Assembly: GCA_903891415.1 (NCBI GenBank)
Contig: CAITEH010000005.1
Location: 1-64,000, forward strand
DNA: 64,000 nt
Source of the DNA: Candidatus Firestoneibacteriota bacterium
GTDB taxonomy: Bacteria > Oederibacteriota > D2-FULL-39-29
Direction of reading: 5' to 3'
Shown here in pieces: positions 25,769 through 34,764 of this stretch (position 1 is its first letter; each line of letters begins with the position of its first letter). The translations under genes were made by a program, and so were the position numbers. The notes beneath the pieces were generated by a model. The model saw only the letters and a list, made by a program, of their open reading frames with translations, was not told the DNA's origin and searched no databases.

Positions 25769-26464
25769 CTAAATTGCTTTAAATTTATAACCAATACCGC
25801 GCACAGTTTCTATGGAACTGCCGTATTTTCCGAGCTTCTCCCGTATATGTTTTACGTGAACATCTACGGCACGGTCAACAATTGCCGTATCATAACTCCA
25901 GGCTCCATTCAGTATCTGCTCACGGCTCATTACCTTTCCTGCATTTTTGATAAGATAGAGCAATATTGAAAACTCTATTTTGGTAAGCGCTACAGGACTG
26001 CCCGAGACTGTAGCTTCATAGCTTGACGGGTTTACACAAATGTGACCTGTCTTTATTTCCGCATCTTTTATGCTGACTTCTTTTCCGGTTAAAGACCTCC
26101 TTAATACGGTCTCCACCCTGGCAACAAGCACCTTGGGACTGAAAGGTTTTGTTAAATAATCATCTGCCCCTGTTTTCAACCCTGTTATCATGTCATTTTC
26201 CGCAGTCTTAGCCGTAAGCATAATAACAGGAATATTTTTTGTAATTTCATTCCTTTTTAATATACGGCATATCTCAAAGCCGTCAAGTCCGGGCAGCATT
26301 ATGTCCAGAATAATAAGGGCAGGATTCTGCTTTGCCGCAAGATCCAGCGCATCCCCGCCGCTGCCGGTGAAAATAACCTTATAACCGGCTTTTTCCAGAT
26401 GATACTTGACCAGCTCAATTATGTCCTTCTCATCGTCAACAACAAGTATCTTGGTTTTAGTCAA
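25769..26464 (-). CDS. phoB: Phosphate regulon response regulator PhoB
   Basis: 231-aa OmpR/PhoB-family regulator. Receiver domain: acidic pocket VVDDEKD (D10, D11), phosphoacceptor D54 in LIILDIMLPGLDG, Thr and Lys in MLTAKT and YLTKPF. The C-terminal winged helix has MSREQILNGAWSYDTAIVDRAVDVHVKHIREKLG. Located next to a PhoR-like kinase and three Pho-box promoters, so PhoB rather than a generic OmpR member. Nine bases downstream of phoR. Confidence 0.92.
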   Translation of the reverse strand: MTKTKILVVDDEKDIIELVKYHLEKAGYKVIFTGSGGDALDLAAKQNPALIILDIMLPGLDGFEICRILKRNEITKNIPVIMLTAKTAENDMITGLKTGADDYLTKPFSPKVLVARVETVLRRSLTGKEVSIKDAEIKTGHICVNPSSYEATVSGSPVALTKIEFSILLYLIKNAGKVMSREQILNGAWSYDTAIVDRAVDVHVKHIREKLGKYGSSIETVRGIGYKFKAI

Positions 26465-26472
26465 AATGCCCC

Positions 26473-27522
26473 CTAAGGAATGTTAAAAACAAATTCCGTT
26501 CCTTTTCCCTGTGCGCTGCTAACTTTTATCCGGCCTCCGTGATTTTCGATTATATGTTTAACAATAGATAATCCGAGTCCCGTACCGCCCAGCATTCTGG
26601 AGCGGCCTTTATCCACTCTATAAAACCTTTCAAATATCCTCGGAATATCGCTTTCAGGTATCCCTATTCCGGTATCTTTTATCAGAACTATATTTTGCGA
26701 GCCTTCTTTGAATACTTTTATAAGCAGCTCGCCTCCGTCATTGTTAAATTTTATTCCGTTATCCATAAGGTTCATGATCACCTGCTCAAGCTGCATCTTG
26801 TCTGCGTTCATATACTCCGCTTCCGGCGCTATAACAACATTAATTTTTATCTTTTTCTTTTTTCCGGCCACACTTAATACGTCAAGGACGTTCTCAATTA
26901 TATCTTTAATAGAAAATACTTCGCGTTTTAGCTCCATCTTTTTTGATTCTATTTTTGAAAGGTCAAGTATGTCACGGATCAGGGCATCCAACCTGTCCAC
27001 ATTCTGATTAATTATCGCAAGGAATTTTCTGCTGTTTTTTTTATCTTCCAGCGCGCCTTCCTGCAGCGTTTCCACAAAACCTTTAATAGAAGCCAGAGGG
27101 GTCCTTAGCTCGTGAGAAACATTCGCGACGAATTCTGCTTTTGAACGTTCCAGCTTGCGCAGAGCGGTGATATCATTAAAGATCACCAGGAGCCCTTTCT
27201 TTTCAACTTCAACTTTTTCATAAAATGCGGCTCGGATCTTAAAGATCCCCTCAACAGGCGTTACCATCTCCAGTTCTATTTCCCGCATGCGCTGTTTGTC
27301 AAGGGTTTCTTTGAGAAAATAGTCAAGTTCAGGATTCCGGATAGCTTCGATCAACGGATGTTCCAGCAATTCTTCTTCTTTTATCCCGAAGATATTTTCG
27401 ATGACAGAATTAATAAGCGTTATTTTCCCGTGCAGATCCAGAATAATAACGCCTTCTATCATATTATCAAGCAGTGCTTTTAACTGCCCCCTGCGTTTTT
27501 TTTCTTTTATTTCATCATGCAT
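26473..27522 (-). CDS. phoR: Soluble PhoR-type sensor histidine kinase
   Basis: 349 aa: PAS domain (~15-120, NMIEGVIILDLHGKITLINSV), HisKA with H137 in SHELRTPLASIKG, then HATPase (NLMDNGIKFN, DTGIGIPESDIPRIFERFYR, GGTGLGLSIVKHI). Unlike E. coli PhoR there is no N-terminal membrane segment; an in-frame stop lies just before the ATG, so none is hidden upstream. It presumably senses phosphate status through PstB-PhoU contacts via the PAS domain, in the cytoplasm. The start has only a weak ribosome site. Probably co-transcribed with phoB. Confidence 0.9.
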   Translation of the reverse strand: MHDEIKEKKRRGQLKALLDNMIEGVIILDLHGKITLINSVIENIFGIKEEELLEHPLIEAIRNPELDYFLKETLDKQRMREIELEMVTPVEGIFKIRAAFYEKVEVEKKGLLVIFNDITALRKLERSKAEFVANVSHELRTPLASIKGFVETLQEGALEDKKNSRKFLAIINQNVDRLDALIRDILDLSKIESKKMELKREVFSIKDIIENVLDVLSVAGKKKKIKINVVIAPEAEYMNADKMQLEQVIMNLMDNGIKFNNDGGELLIKVFKEGSQNIVLIKDTGIGIPESDIPRIFERFYRVDKGRSRMLGGTGLGLSIVKHIIENHGGRIKVSSAQGKGTEFVFNIP

Positions 27523-27611
27523 GTTATTATCTTAATCTTTTTAACCCCTATTAATAAAGCAAAAAATGATGTTTTTAAGGCGGCCTCATAAATTGTCCGG
27601 TCCCGGCCTGT

Positions 27612-27959
27612 CTATTTTATTGCTATTTCCCGAGTAAGATCCCCGCCTTTACTGCAATGAGCGTCAACTTTTACTTTTGTTTTTAACTTAACATCTACAA
27701 TAATATAGGAAACTTCCTGTCCTTTATCATTGAACTGGCTCATAAAAGATTGTTTTACCAGCTCCATGCCGTCTATTGATACTTTAACAGTGTCAATAAA
27801 GTGTTTTGAAATATCTTTGGAACCGTGGACAACGGTTATTTTCAGCATCTTCTCTTTCTCATTATAGTCAAATTTGATATCACTCGGCGGATGCGCCAGG
27901 ACGGAAGCCGGAACACACAGCGCCGCGAACACCAGTAAACTGCAAAGTATTTTTTTCAT
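27612..27959 (-). CDS. Small periplasmic Ig-like protein, unknown function
   Basis: 115 aa. Signal peptide cleaved after VLA, giving a mature protein starting HPPSDIKFDYNEKEKMLKITVVHG. About 90 residues of alternating strands suggest an immunoglobulin-like or SoxZ-like sandwich. A single Cys near the end (AHCSKGGD). Translationally coupled to the preceding secreted protein by an ATGA overlap. I recognise similar short proteins from anaerobes but cannot name a function. Confidence 0.75.
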   Translation of the reverse strand: MKKILCSLLVFAALCVPASVLAHPPSDIKFDYNEKEKMLKITVVHGSKDISKHFIDTVKVSIDGMELVKQSFMSQFNDKGQEVSYIIVDVKLKTKVKVDAHCSKGGDLTREIAIK

Positions 27960-28942
27960 TTCTTTTTTTTCTCCCTCCCTTTCGGGACAAGCTCTAGCTC
28001 TTCAGACAGCTTTTTTGAATAGTCCAGTCCGGTTAAGAACGGTGCAATAATACCTTGAAGCTTTACCGCTGTTTTTGCCAGTTCAGGCGCCGCTTCTTCA
28101 AATTTAAAATCTTTAAAAGGAGTTTTCTCCTTATTTTTCTCGGTAATACCGTAAACTAAATAAGGCACCAGTTTACAATACATTACCGGCATAACCAGCG
28201 CGTAATAAATGTCCTCCCCGGAGGCCTCTTTTTTTAATTTCTGCTCCGTTTCTTCTATCTTTTTAAGACCTATATCATTAAGTTGTTTTAATTTTCCTTT
28301 TGCCGTGCTTTCCGCTCCCAGAACTTCTGTTAAATAGTCAAGCCATTCAGCGTCCAGCCTGTAGTATTTAAACATAAAATCATACAGATTATTATCCCTG
28401 GAACTTTCAAGCAGCTTCTTTTCATATCCGTTCAAAACAACTTTCTTTTTTAACAAATATTCCCGGATAAAAACGGCCTGTAGAGCGCAGCTTTTTATCT
28501 CTCTTTCTATTTCTTTAGGATAAGCGTCCGCCGCAACACCGCCGGCACCTTTTACCGCCCCGGCATATTCTTTAACGCAGGCCGCCAAATAAATAAGGGA
28601 AGTATATGCCTCCGCAGGCTCCTTTTCCAGGGCGTCAAGGATATTTTGGGCTACTCCCACGGAAATAACGCCCGCAACCCCCGTACTTATTGAAAATTCA
28701 GGAAAAATATTACTGTCCTCTTTCAGTGAAACAGTCAGGACACCGGCTTCATACTTTTCTTTTAAAAATACAACCGGAGCTGCTATCTCTTTGTTTTTTA
28801 CGCCGGACCTTTCTATATAGACAAAGAAACCGTTCAGAGCTCTTTTTAACGCTGCTTCCTCCTGCATTAGAGGCGGAGCTTCCCCGCCATGAACGAGAGA
28901 GCTTAAACAAAGCAATGCCGGAAGCAGAATATTTTTGATCAT
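27956..28942 (-). CDS. Secreted helical protein of unknown function (DUF-type)
   Basis: About 328 aa. The ORF track starts at 28951; the ATG at 28942 (MIKNILLPALLCLSSLVHG) gives a cleaner signal peptide. Two parts: residues ~30-110 look like a heme- or lipid-chaperone-style alpha/beta domain (VYIERSGVKNKEIAAPVVFLKEKYEAGVLTVSL is the clearest piece), the rest is long helices. Ends in a basic Lys-rich tail. Divergent from glgP, overlapping the next gene by four bases. Function not assignable. Confidence 0.65.
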   Translation of the reverse strand: MIKNILLPALLCLSSLVHGGEAPPLMQEEAALKRALNGFFVYIERSGVKNKEIAAPVVFLKEKYEAGVLTVSLKEDSNIFPEFSISTGVAGVISVGVAQNILDALEKEPAEAYTSLIYLAACVKEYAGAVKGAGGVAADAYPKEIEREIKSCALQAVFIREYLLKKKVVLNGYEKKLLESSRDNNLYDFMFKYYRLDAEWLDYLTEVLGAESTAKGKLKQLNDIGLKKIEETEQKLKKEASGEDIYYALVMPVMYCKLVPYLVYGITEKNKEKTPFKDFKFEEAAPELAKTAVKLQGIIAPFLTGLDYSKKLSEELELVPKGREKKKK

Positions 28943-29087
28943 GTAACCCAAACTCCATAATACTGGTTTTTCGAATATTTACCAAACTACGGCTTTGAAA
29001 TCCGCCTTAAATAGATAACCGGTTTACGAGCATTAGTGTATATTATGCAAATAATAAAAGCAAGGAACTAAATACGGACTGCCTGCC

Positions 29088-29116
29088 TTGATTTTCCAGG
29101 TAAAAACACGTATAAT
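29088..29116 (+). promoter_or_regulatory. Sigma-70-type promoter of glgP
   Basis: TTGATT at 29088-29093, 17-base spacer, TATAAT at 29111-29116, about 30 bases before the ATG. CGGAGA serves as the ribosome site. Confidence 0.65.
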
Positions 29117-29145
29117 CAGCATAACAAAACCGGAGAAAATATCAG

Positions 29146-31611
29146 ATGGAAAATAATGAGCACGCTAGCACTCCTGAAGGGTGGGTTCCAAATAAAAAAC
29201 CGATAAACGCCCAGAGTATAGGAACTTCTTTTCTTTATAACCGGCAATACACGCTGGCTAAAGACAAATACACGGCAACGGAATATGATAATTTCAAGTC
29301 TTTGGCCATGGCTGTCCGCGACCGGCTGGTTGAAAAGTGGCTCCAAACACAGGAAGAATACCATGATAAAAATGAGAAACGTGTTTACTATCTTTCAATG
29401 GAATTCCTTATCGGACGCCTGCTCAGCAACTATACAATAAATATGGATCTCGATACCGCTGCCAGGGAAGCAATTAAAAAGCTGTCTCTTGATTTTGAAG
29501 AACTTGCGGACCAGGAAACCGACGCGGGACTCGGTAACGGCGGGCTGGGCCGCCTGGCGGCCTGTTTTATGGATTCGATGGCTACACTCGGCATACCCAC
29601 GCACGGCTACGGCATCAGGTATGATTACGGTATATTTAAACAAAAGATCATTAACGGCATGCAGGTAGAATACCCTGATGAATGGCTAAAAAGGGAAAAT
29701 CCCTGGGAATTTGTACGCCCGGAAAACGCGGTACCCATTAAATTCTATGGAAAATCCCAGATGTCGCAAAATAACGCGAAACTGGCGGCTAAATGGCTTG
29801 ACACCGACAGCGTGCTTGCAATGCCCTACGATATACCTGTACCGGGCTACAAGAACAACAAGGTCAACACCCTCCGTCTCTGGGCAGGGAGAAGCAGTGA
29901 AGAGTTCAATTTTAATCATTTCAACTTCGGGGACTACGAGCGGGCGGTCTACAATAAAGTCACCTCAGAAAATATTTCAAAAGTACTCTATCCAAACGAT
30001 GACTTTTATAAGGGCCGGGAATTAAGATTAAAACAGGAATACTTCCTCACCGCGGCCTCCATAGCGGATATTATCCGCAGGTATAAGAAGGAAAACAAGG
30101 ACATTCACAAACTGGCGGAAAAAACAGCCATCCAGCTTAATGACACCCATCCGGCGCTGGCTATTGCGGAACTGATGCGCGTGCTGGTTGACGAGGAATT
30201 TATTATATGGGATAAGGCCTGGGAGATAGTTCAGCATGTATTCGCCTATACAAATCATACCGTTATGCCGGAAGCCATTGAAAAGTGGTCGGTGGACCTT
30301 TTTGGAAAGCTGCTCCCGAGGCACCTGCAGATAATCTATGAACTCAATGCTGATTTTTTAACGGGCTTAAGGACGAAATATCCCGGTGACGAAAGCCGGG
30401 TTGCCAGAATGTCTCTTATCGAGGAAGCAGAACCGGATCTGGTGCGCATGGCCCATCTTTGTCTTATTGGCAGCCATAAAGTCAACGGAGTTTCGGAACT
30501 TCATTCCAAACTTTTAAAGACTTTTGTCTTTAAGGATTTTTACGAACTTTTCCCGGAGAAATTTACCAATAAAACCAACGGCATAACCCAAAGAAGATGG
30601 CTTATTGAAGCTAACCCCCTCTTAACCGGGCTTATCACGGATACTATCGGAACCGGGTGGACTTCAAATCTTTATGAACTGGAGAAACTCCTCCCTTTTA
30701 AAGAGGATCCCGTTTTCAGAGGGAAGTGGAACGCAATAAAAATATCAAATAAAATAGCTCTGGCCGCCTACATAGCCGGGCATAACGGCATCAAAGTGGA
30801 TCCTGACTCCATTTTTGATGTGCAGGTAAAGAGGATCCACGAGTACAAGCGGCAAACCATGCTCTGTTTTTACATAATTTCGCAATACATAAAGTTGAAG
30901 AATAATCCCGATCTGGAGTTTGCCCCGAGGACTTTTATCTTCGGAGGCAAAGCCGCGCCGGGTTATGCCATGGCAAAAATGATAATCCGCTTCATAAACG
31001 GTATCGCAAATGTCATAAACAATGATAAGTTGATAAAAGATAAGCTCAAAGTGGTTTTTCTTGAAGACTACAGGGTCTCACTCGCGCAAAAGATCTTTCC
31101 CGCCAGCGATCTTTCCGAGCAGATCTCAACGGCCGGTACTGAAGCTTCAGGCACAGGGTGCATGAAATTTATGATGAACGGGGCGCTTACTATGATGACC
31201 TGGGACGGCGCGAATATTGAAATGGCGCAGGAAGCCGGGGAAGAAAATATGTTCATCTTCGGAAATAGAGTCGAAAATATTGAAACACTTAAGAAAAACG
31301 GTTATGATATTCAGGGTTTTATCCGGAATTCCCCAAGCCTGACAGAAGTTTTCAGCCTGCTCAGGAATAATTACTTTTCCTACCAGGACTTCGGGTTGTT
31401 TGACCCGCTCATCAACTCCATCTTAAATCAGGACAGATTCTTCATCTGCGCTGATTTTGAGGACTACGAAAAAAAGCAAAATGAAGCTTCTCAGCTTTAT
31501 CTGAACAAGGCAGACTGGACTAAAAGATCTATTATAAACGTTGCCAAATCCGGCAAGTTCTCCTCAGACAGGACCATCAAAGATTATGCAGGCGAAATCT
31601 GGAAAATTTGA
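29146..31611 (+). CDS. glgP: Glycogen/alpha-glucan phosphorylase
   Basis: 821-aa GT35 enzyme that releases glucose 1-phosphate from glycogen or maltodextrin, using pyridoxal phosphate. Clear landmarks: YYLSMEFLIGRLL, the loop LGNGGLGRLAACFMDS, TNHTVMPEAIEKW, VQVKRIHEYKRQ and the PLP-binding block GTEASGTGCMKFMMNGAL with its Lys. The usual Asn in GTGNMKF is Cys here, a conservative oddity. Length matches bacterial phosphorylases. Monocistronic with its own promoter; converges on the T2SS operon. Because it consumes phosphate, its placement next to the pho island is notable, but no Pho box precedes it. Confidence 0.96.
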   Translation: MENNEHASTPEGWVPNKKPINAQSIGTSFLYNRQYTLAKDKYTATEYDNFKSLAMAVRDRLVEKWLQTQEEYHDKNEKRVYYLSMEFLIGRLLSNYTINMDLDTAAREAIKKLSLDFEELADQETDAGLGNGGLGRLAACFMDSMATLGIPTHGYGIRYDYGIFKQKIINGMQVEYPDEWLKRENPWEFVRPENAVPIKFYGKSQMSQNNAKLAAKWLDTDSVLAMPYDIPVPGYKNNKVNTLRLWAGRSSEEFNFNHFNFGDYERAVYNKVTSENISKVLYPNDDFYKGRELRLKQEYFLTAASIADIIRRYKKENKDIHKLAEKTAIQLNDTHPALAIAELMRVLVDEEFIIWDKAWEIVQHVFAYTNHTVMPEAIEKWSVDLFGKLLPRHLQIIYELNADFLTGLRTKYPGDESRVARMSLIEEAEPDLVRMAHLCLIGSHKVNGVSELHSKLLKTFVFKDFYELFPEKFTNKTNGITQRRWLIEANPLLTGLITDTIGTGWTSNLYELEKLLPFKEDPVFRGKWNAIKISNKIALAAYIAGHNGIKVDPDSIFDVQVKRIHEYKRQTMLCFYIISQYIKLKNNPDLEFAPRTFIFGGKAAPGYAMAKMIIRFINGIANVINNDKLIKDKLKVVFLEDYRVSLAQKIFPASDLSEQISTAGTEASGTGCMKFMMNGALTMMTWDGANIEMAQEAGEENMFIFGNRVENIETLKKNGYDIQGFIRNSPSLTEVFSLLRNNYFSYQDFGLFDPLINSILNQDRFFICADFEDYEKKQNEASQLYLNKADWTKRSIINVAKSGKFSSDRTIKDYAGEIWKI

Positions 31612-31686
31612 CCGCTCCCATTTGTTTTTTTGCCTGTTAACTCCCGTACAAGCGGTAAGACTGCCCGGCTATTTTCTTTCTATTTT

Positions 31687-33597
31687 TTACTTGTTCATTT
31701 CTTCAACTTTTGTATTTAACTTTTTCATTACATCCCCGGCTTGTTTGGAATTATCTATGATATGGGGTGTAAGAAAAAGCATCAACTCCGTTTTTTCCTT
31801 AATTTGGTCCTGATACTTAAACAGGAAGCCCAGTAAAGGAATATCCCCCAGTATGGGTATTTTATTCTCTATGTTGGAAATGGAATCCGTTATTATTCCG
31901 CCGAGGATCATGGTCTCCCCGTCTTTTACTCTTACGGAAGTTGAAGCCTGCCTGTTATCCACAACAGGCGCGCCAAAAAAAGTCGTCTGCGTGATCTTGC
32001 TTACGACCTGCGAAACATCCATGGTGATAAAGTCATCCGAATTAATATGCGGGGTAACGGTCAGGATCGTACCGACCGTATTGTAGTTATAGGTATATAT
32101 AACCTGGCCGCTGGAGGTCGTCTGGCTGCCCGTTAAACTGGGAACCTGCTGGCCGACGTTGACAACGGCTTTTTGATTATCCAGCGTCAGGATCCTGGGC
32201 GCGGCTTTCACCTCAACCTTGGTTTCCGCCATCAAATTATGAATAAAAACTCTTGTATTGCCCTGCATGAGCGTGTAATTAAAGGTCGGGGTTTTGGTCG
32301 CCAGCCCGAGATTGGAACTTAACACACCGGAAGAATTATCGAGCTGCCGGCCCGCAAAATCAAGCGGGGCAGAATCAATATTAAATTCCACTCCCAGCTG
32401 CAGTTCGGCATTGAGCGTAACATCAACCACCAGGACTTCCACGAGTACCTGGCGCTGCATCTGGTCAAGCTGCTCGATGCTGTTTTTTATCAAGGCCAGG
32501 GTCTGAGGAGAGGCCACTGCAACGACTGAGTTACTTTTTGTTTCGGCAACTATCGTAATTTTTTCAGTTTCCGGCGGCAGCATGCCCCTGTTGCCATAGT
32601 ACTGCTGCTGCTGCTGCTGGGTCGCCGGAGTTATCCCCAGGAAGACCGCGTTTAAGACATCACTGATCGTCTTGGCATCCGAATATTTCAGGCGAAAGAC
32701 AGAAACACCCGTGGCTTTATTTGAGGCTTTTTCAAGATTATCAATTATCTTGAGCAAACTTTTAATATTCGACAGGCTGTTCACCACGATCAGAGAATTA
32801 GCCGCTTCATTGCTCATGACCAGGCCCCAGATAGGAATTAAGGCCGACAGGTCGCTTCTAAGTTTTGTCGCGGTAAGGTTTTTCAGAAAGATTATCTGGG
32901 AAACTATTTCATCCCCCTCCGTCGCCAATTCAGGATCATTATTTACCACCACGGGCATATTAAATTGTCTTATCCCGCTTATCGGAACGACCTTAAGGAC
33001 ATCGCCCACAAACAGGGAACAATAACCCTTTCCCATAAGGACCGAATCGAGGATCTTAAAGGCCTGTTCAAGCGTGATGGAGCCTTTGCTGTAAATAGTC
33101 ACATTCCCGCTGACCGGACCTATCTTTTTTGAGGCATCTTTTTTATCCTGGGCCTGCGGCCCGCCGTAATAGGGCTGGGTCATAGCAGCCCGGGCTGCCA
33201 GGGTTGCCAGGGTTTGCGGATCAGTCGGCATGTCTGTTGAAACTTCCGCGCCGGTATTCACTATGGTAAGGCCGCTGGCTTTTGTAAGAAAATCAAAAAG
33301 CTTAACGATATCTTCGTCTTTAAAGGAGAACTGGACCTGTTTGTTCCAGTCAATTCCCGGCAGCGCAGAATACTTTTTATAAGCTATATTGGGTATTGTT
33401 ATGGCAGCCCCCCCTGTCATAAGAGTTGTTTCTCTTGATCTTTCCCCGGTAACCAAAGCCGCGGGATGGACCGGTTCGGTTAGCACAGTAACCTTGACCG
33501 GCGGCTCTTCCTGCACAGGCCTTATCATATCTTTTTTTACCGCGCACGAGGTAAACAACAAGGCAGCAAAGATCCCGGCAAATATTTTTTTCAGCAT
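31687..33597 (-). CDS. gspD: Type II secretion secretin GspD (lipoprotein)
   Basis: 636-aa outer-membrane pore. Start at 33597 (GGGGG before the ATG) gives a lipobox FTSC at Cys18, so it may self-anchor without a pilotin; the ORF track adds 13 residues. N0/N1-N2 domains: VQFSFKDEDIVKLFDFLTKASGL, FLKNLTATKLRSDLSALIP with NSLIVVNSLSNIKSLLKIID, FRLKYSDAKTISDVLNAVF. Secretin core from ~400 with VEVLVVDVTLNAELQLGVEF, VGQQVPSLTG and KIPILGDIPLLGFLFKY. A poly-Gln stretch (QQQQQYYG) lies mid-protein. Last gene of the T2SS operon; unusual, since gspD often comes first. Confidence 0.94.
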   Translation of the reverse strand: MLKKIFAGIFAALLFTSCAVKKDMIRPVQEEPPVKVTVLTEPVHPAALVTGERSRETTLMTGGAAITIPNIAYKKYSALPGIDWNKQVQFSFKDEDIVKLFDFLTKASGLTIVNTGAEVSTDMPTDPQTLATLAARAAMTQPYYGGPQAQDKKDASKKIGPVSGNVTIYSKGSITLEQAFKILDSVLMGKGYCSLFVGDVLKVVPISGIRQFNMPVVVNNDPELATEGDEIVSQIIFLKNLTATKLRSDLSALIPIWGLVMSNEAANSLIVVNSLSNIKSLLKIIDNLEKASNKATGVSVFRLKYSDAKTISDVLNAVFLGITPATQQQQQQYYGNRGMLPPETEKITIVAETKSNSVVAVASPQTLALIKNSIEQLDQMQRQVLVEVLVVDVTLNAELQLGVEFNIDSAPLDFAGRQLDNSSGVLSSNLGLATKTPTFNYTLMQGNTRVFIHNLMAETKVEVKAAPRILTLDNQKAVVNVGQQVPSLTGSQTTSSGQVIYTYNYNTVGTILTVTPHINSDDFITMDVSQVVSKITQTTFFGAPVVDNRQASTSVRVKDGETMILGGIITDSISNIENKIPILGDIPLLGFLFKYQDQIKEKTELMLFLTPHIIDNSKQAGDVMKKLNTKVEEMNK

Positions 33598-33684
33598 AAT
33601 TCCCCCTTTAACAATATTATAGTTCATTAAGTTCATAAGACCTGCAAGGTAAAAGCTCTATACCTCGTAGAATTTATGAACACC

Positions 33685-34764
33685 TTATTGCCTGCCCGTG
33701 TTTCCGCCAAAGCTTCTTCTTGCCGGCCTGACCCTTCCCGGTTGAGTTGTTGTTACCGGTTCTCTATCCAGGCCCATTTTTTTAAGCTCTTCCTCGGTAG
33801 GCCCCGTCGCGTTTTTATCCAAAACACCGGGTTGTTCCAAAACGGCAGGAACCTCCGCGGCAAGACTTTTATCAACTTTTCCGGTGTCGCCGTTCATAAT
33901 GGCTTCTTTAAGTATTTTTGGTATAATATTTTCCGCCTTCGCCTCGCCCAGTACCCAGACAGTTTTCTCCTCGCCCGCTCTTATTTCAACGCTTTCCCCG
34001 GACCAGGTAAGCGCGAGTTGTCCGCCCTTCTTTAAACTTACCGCGTACTTTGTCGTACCGTTCTCTTTTTTATACAGCAAGACATCCATATCTCCGTCGC
34101 TCATCGCCGCGGTTAAAACCCAATTCTCCGCCGCGGATGTTTTATCATCCGGCTGTTTCAGCTCCTTTACGGCAGTTTTGCCCTCGTAAGGCGCGAAAGG
34201 GTCCCTTCTCAAGGCCTTAAACTTTGCCCCGTCGGCATAAAAGGTCTTTCCGCCCAGGCGCTTCGTTGAAATAGCCACGGAAGTAACCGTTTCCAGCTGG
34301 CGCAGACCTTCATAGGTCCCCCCGCTCTGCGAGCTGATCCTGAAACTTGAAATAGACATGGCCGGGACCGTATTTTCAGAGATATAAAGAAGTTTTGCAA
34401 AAGTTAAGGCATTAGCTCCGAGTTTCAGCTGAAAATTAGCCATGCCCTTGGTACCCTGGTTTCCGGAGGCCTGAAAATTTTTTATCTTGACCCCGCTGTT
34501 GACCGTAACACCTTCCATGTAATTGTACATATAAATAATAGCCCGGCCGGGATCGAGTTGTTTCACGCCTATCTCTTTATCCGCAGTCCTGATATGCGCT
34601 ATCTCTTTTTTTGCGTATGCGATATCCGCAAGCACATTTGAATACGTTTTAAGCGCCGGTTCAAGAAACAGGATAACCGCCAGTACAACCGAAGCCACAA
34701 GCACGCCGATAGAAAGTATGAGCTTTTCCCTTATCTCCAGGCCGGACAAATATTTTATATTCAT
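33685..34764 (-). CDS. GspM/PilO-like assembly-platform protein with PilP/GspC-like RDPF segment
   Basis: 359 aa. Short cytoplasmic N-terminus, one membrane helix (LILSIGVLVASVVLAVILFL), coiled region and a ferredoxin-like periplasmic domain as in PilO/GspM (residues ~50-175). Then KALRRDPFAPYEGK, the hallmark of PilP and GspC, followed by a small beta domain like the PilP HR region (VSLKKGGQLALTWSGESVEI). So it seems to combine PilO/GspM and PilP/GspC functions. The C-terminal ~50 aa are disordered and basic. Overlaps the GspL-like gene by four bases. Confidence 0.75.
   Translation of the reverse strand: MNIKYLSGLEIREKLILSIGVLVASVVLAVILFLEPALKTYSNVLADIAYAKKEIAHIRTADKEIGVKQLDPGRAIIYMYNYMEGVTVNSGVKIKNFQASGNQGTKGMANFQLKLGANALTFAKLLYISENTVPAMSISSFRISSQSGGTYEGLRQLETVTSVAISTKRLGGKTFYADGAKFKALRRDPFAPYEGKTAVKELKQPDDKTSAAENWVLTAAMSDGDMDVLLYKKENGTTKYAVSLKKGGQLALTWSGESVEIRAGEEKTVWVLGEAKAENIIPKILKEAIMNGDTGKVDKSLAAEVPAVLEQPGVLDKNATGPTEEELKKMGLDREPVTTTQPGRVRPARRSFGGNTGRQ

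Noticed and set aside
27531-27560. Pho box upstream of phoR (CTTAAT, TTTAAC, ATTAAT)
   Set aside because: The hexamers are spaced irregularly and lack the 11-bp period and the fixed distance to a -10 box.
28957-28985. Promoter TTGGTA-17-TATTAT for the 28942 gene
   Set aside because: The predicted transcript start would fall on or after the only ribosome site, so the match is probably by chance.
31612-31686. Terminator between glgP and gspD
   Set aside because: Only a weak ACCGCT/AGCGGT pair with a very long loop; no convincing stem followed by a T-run.
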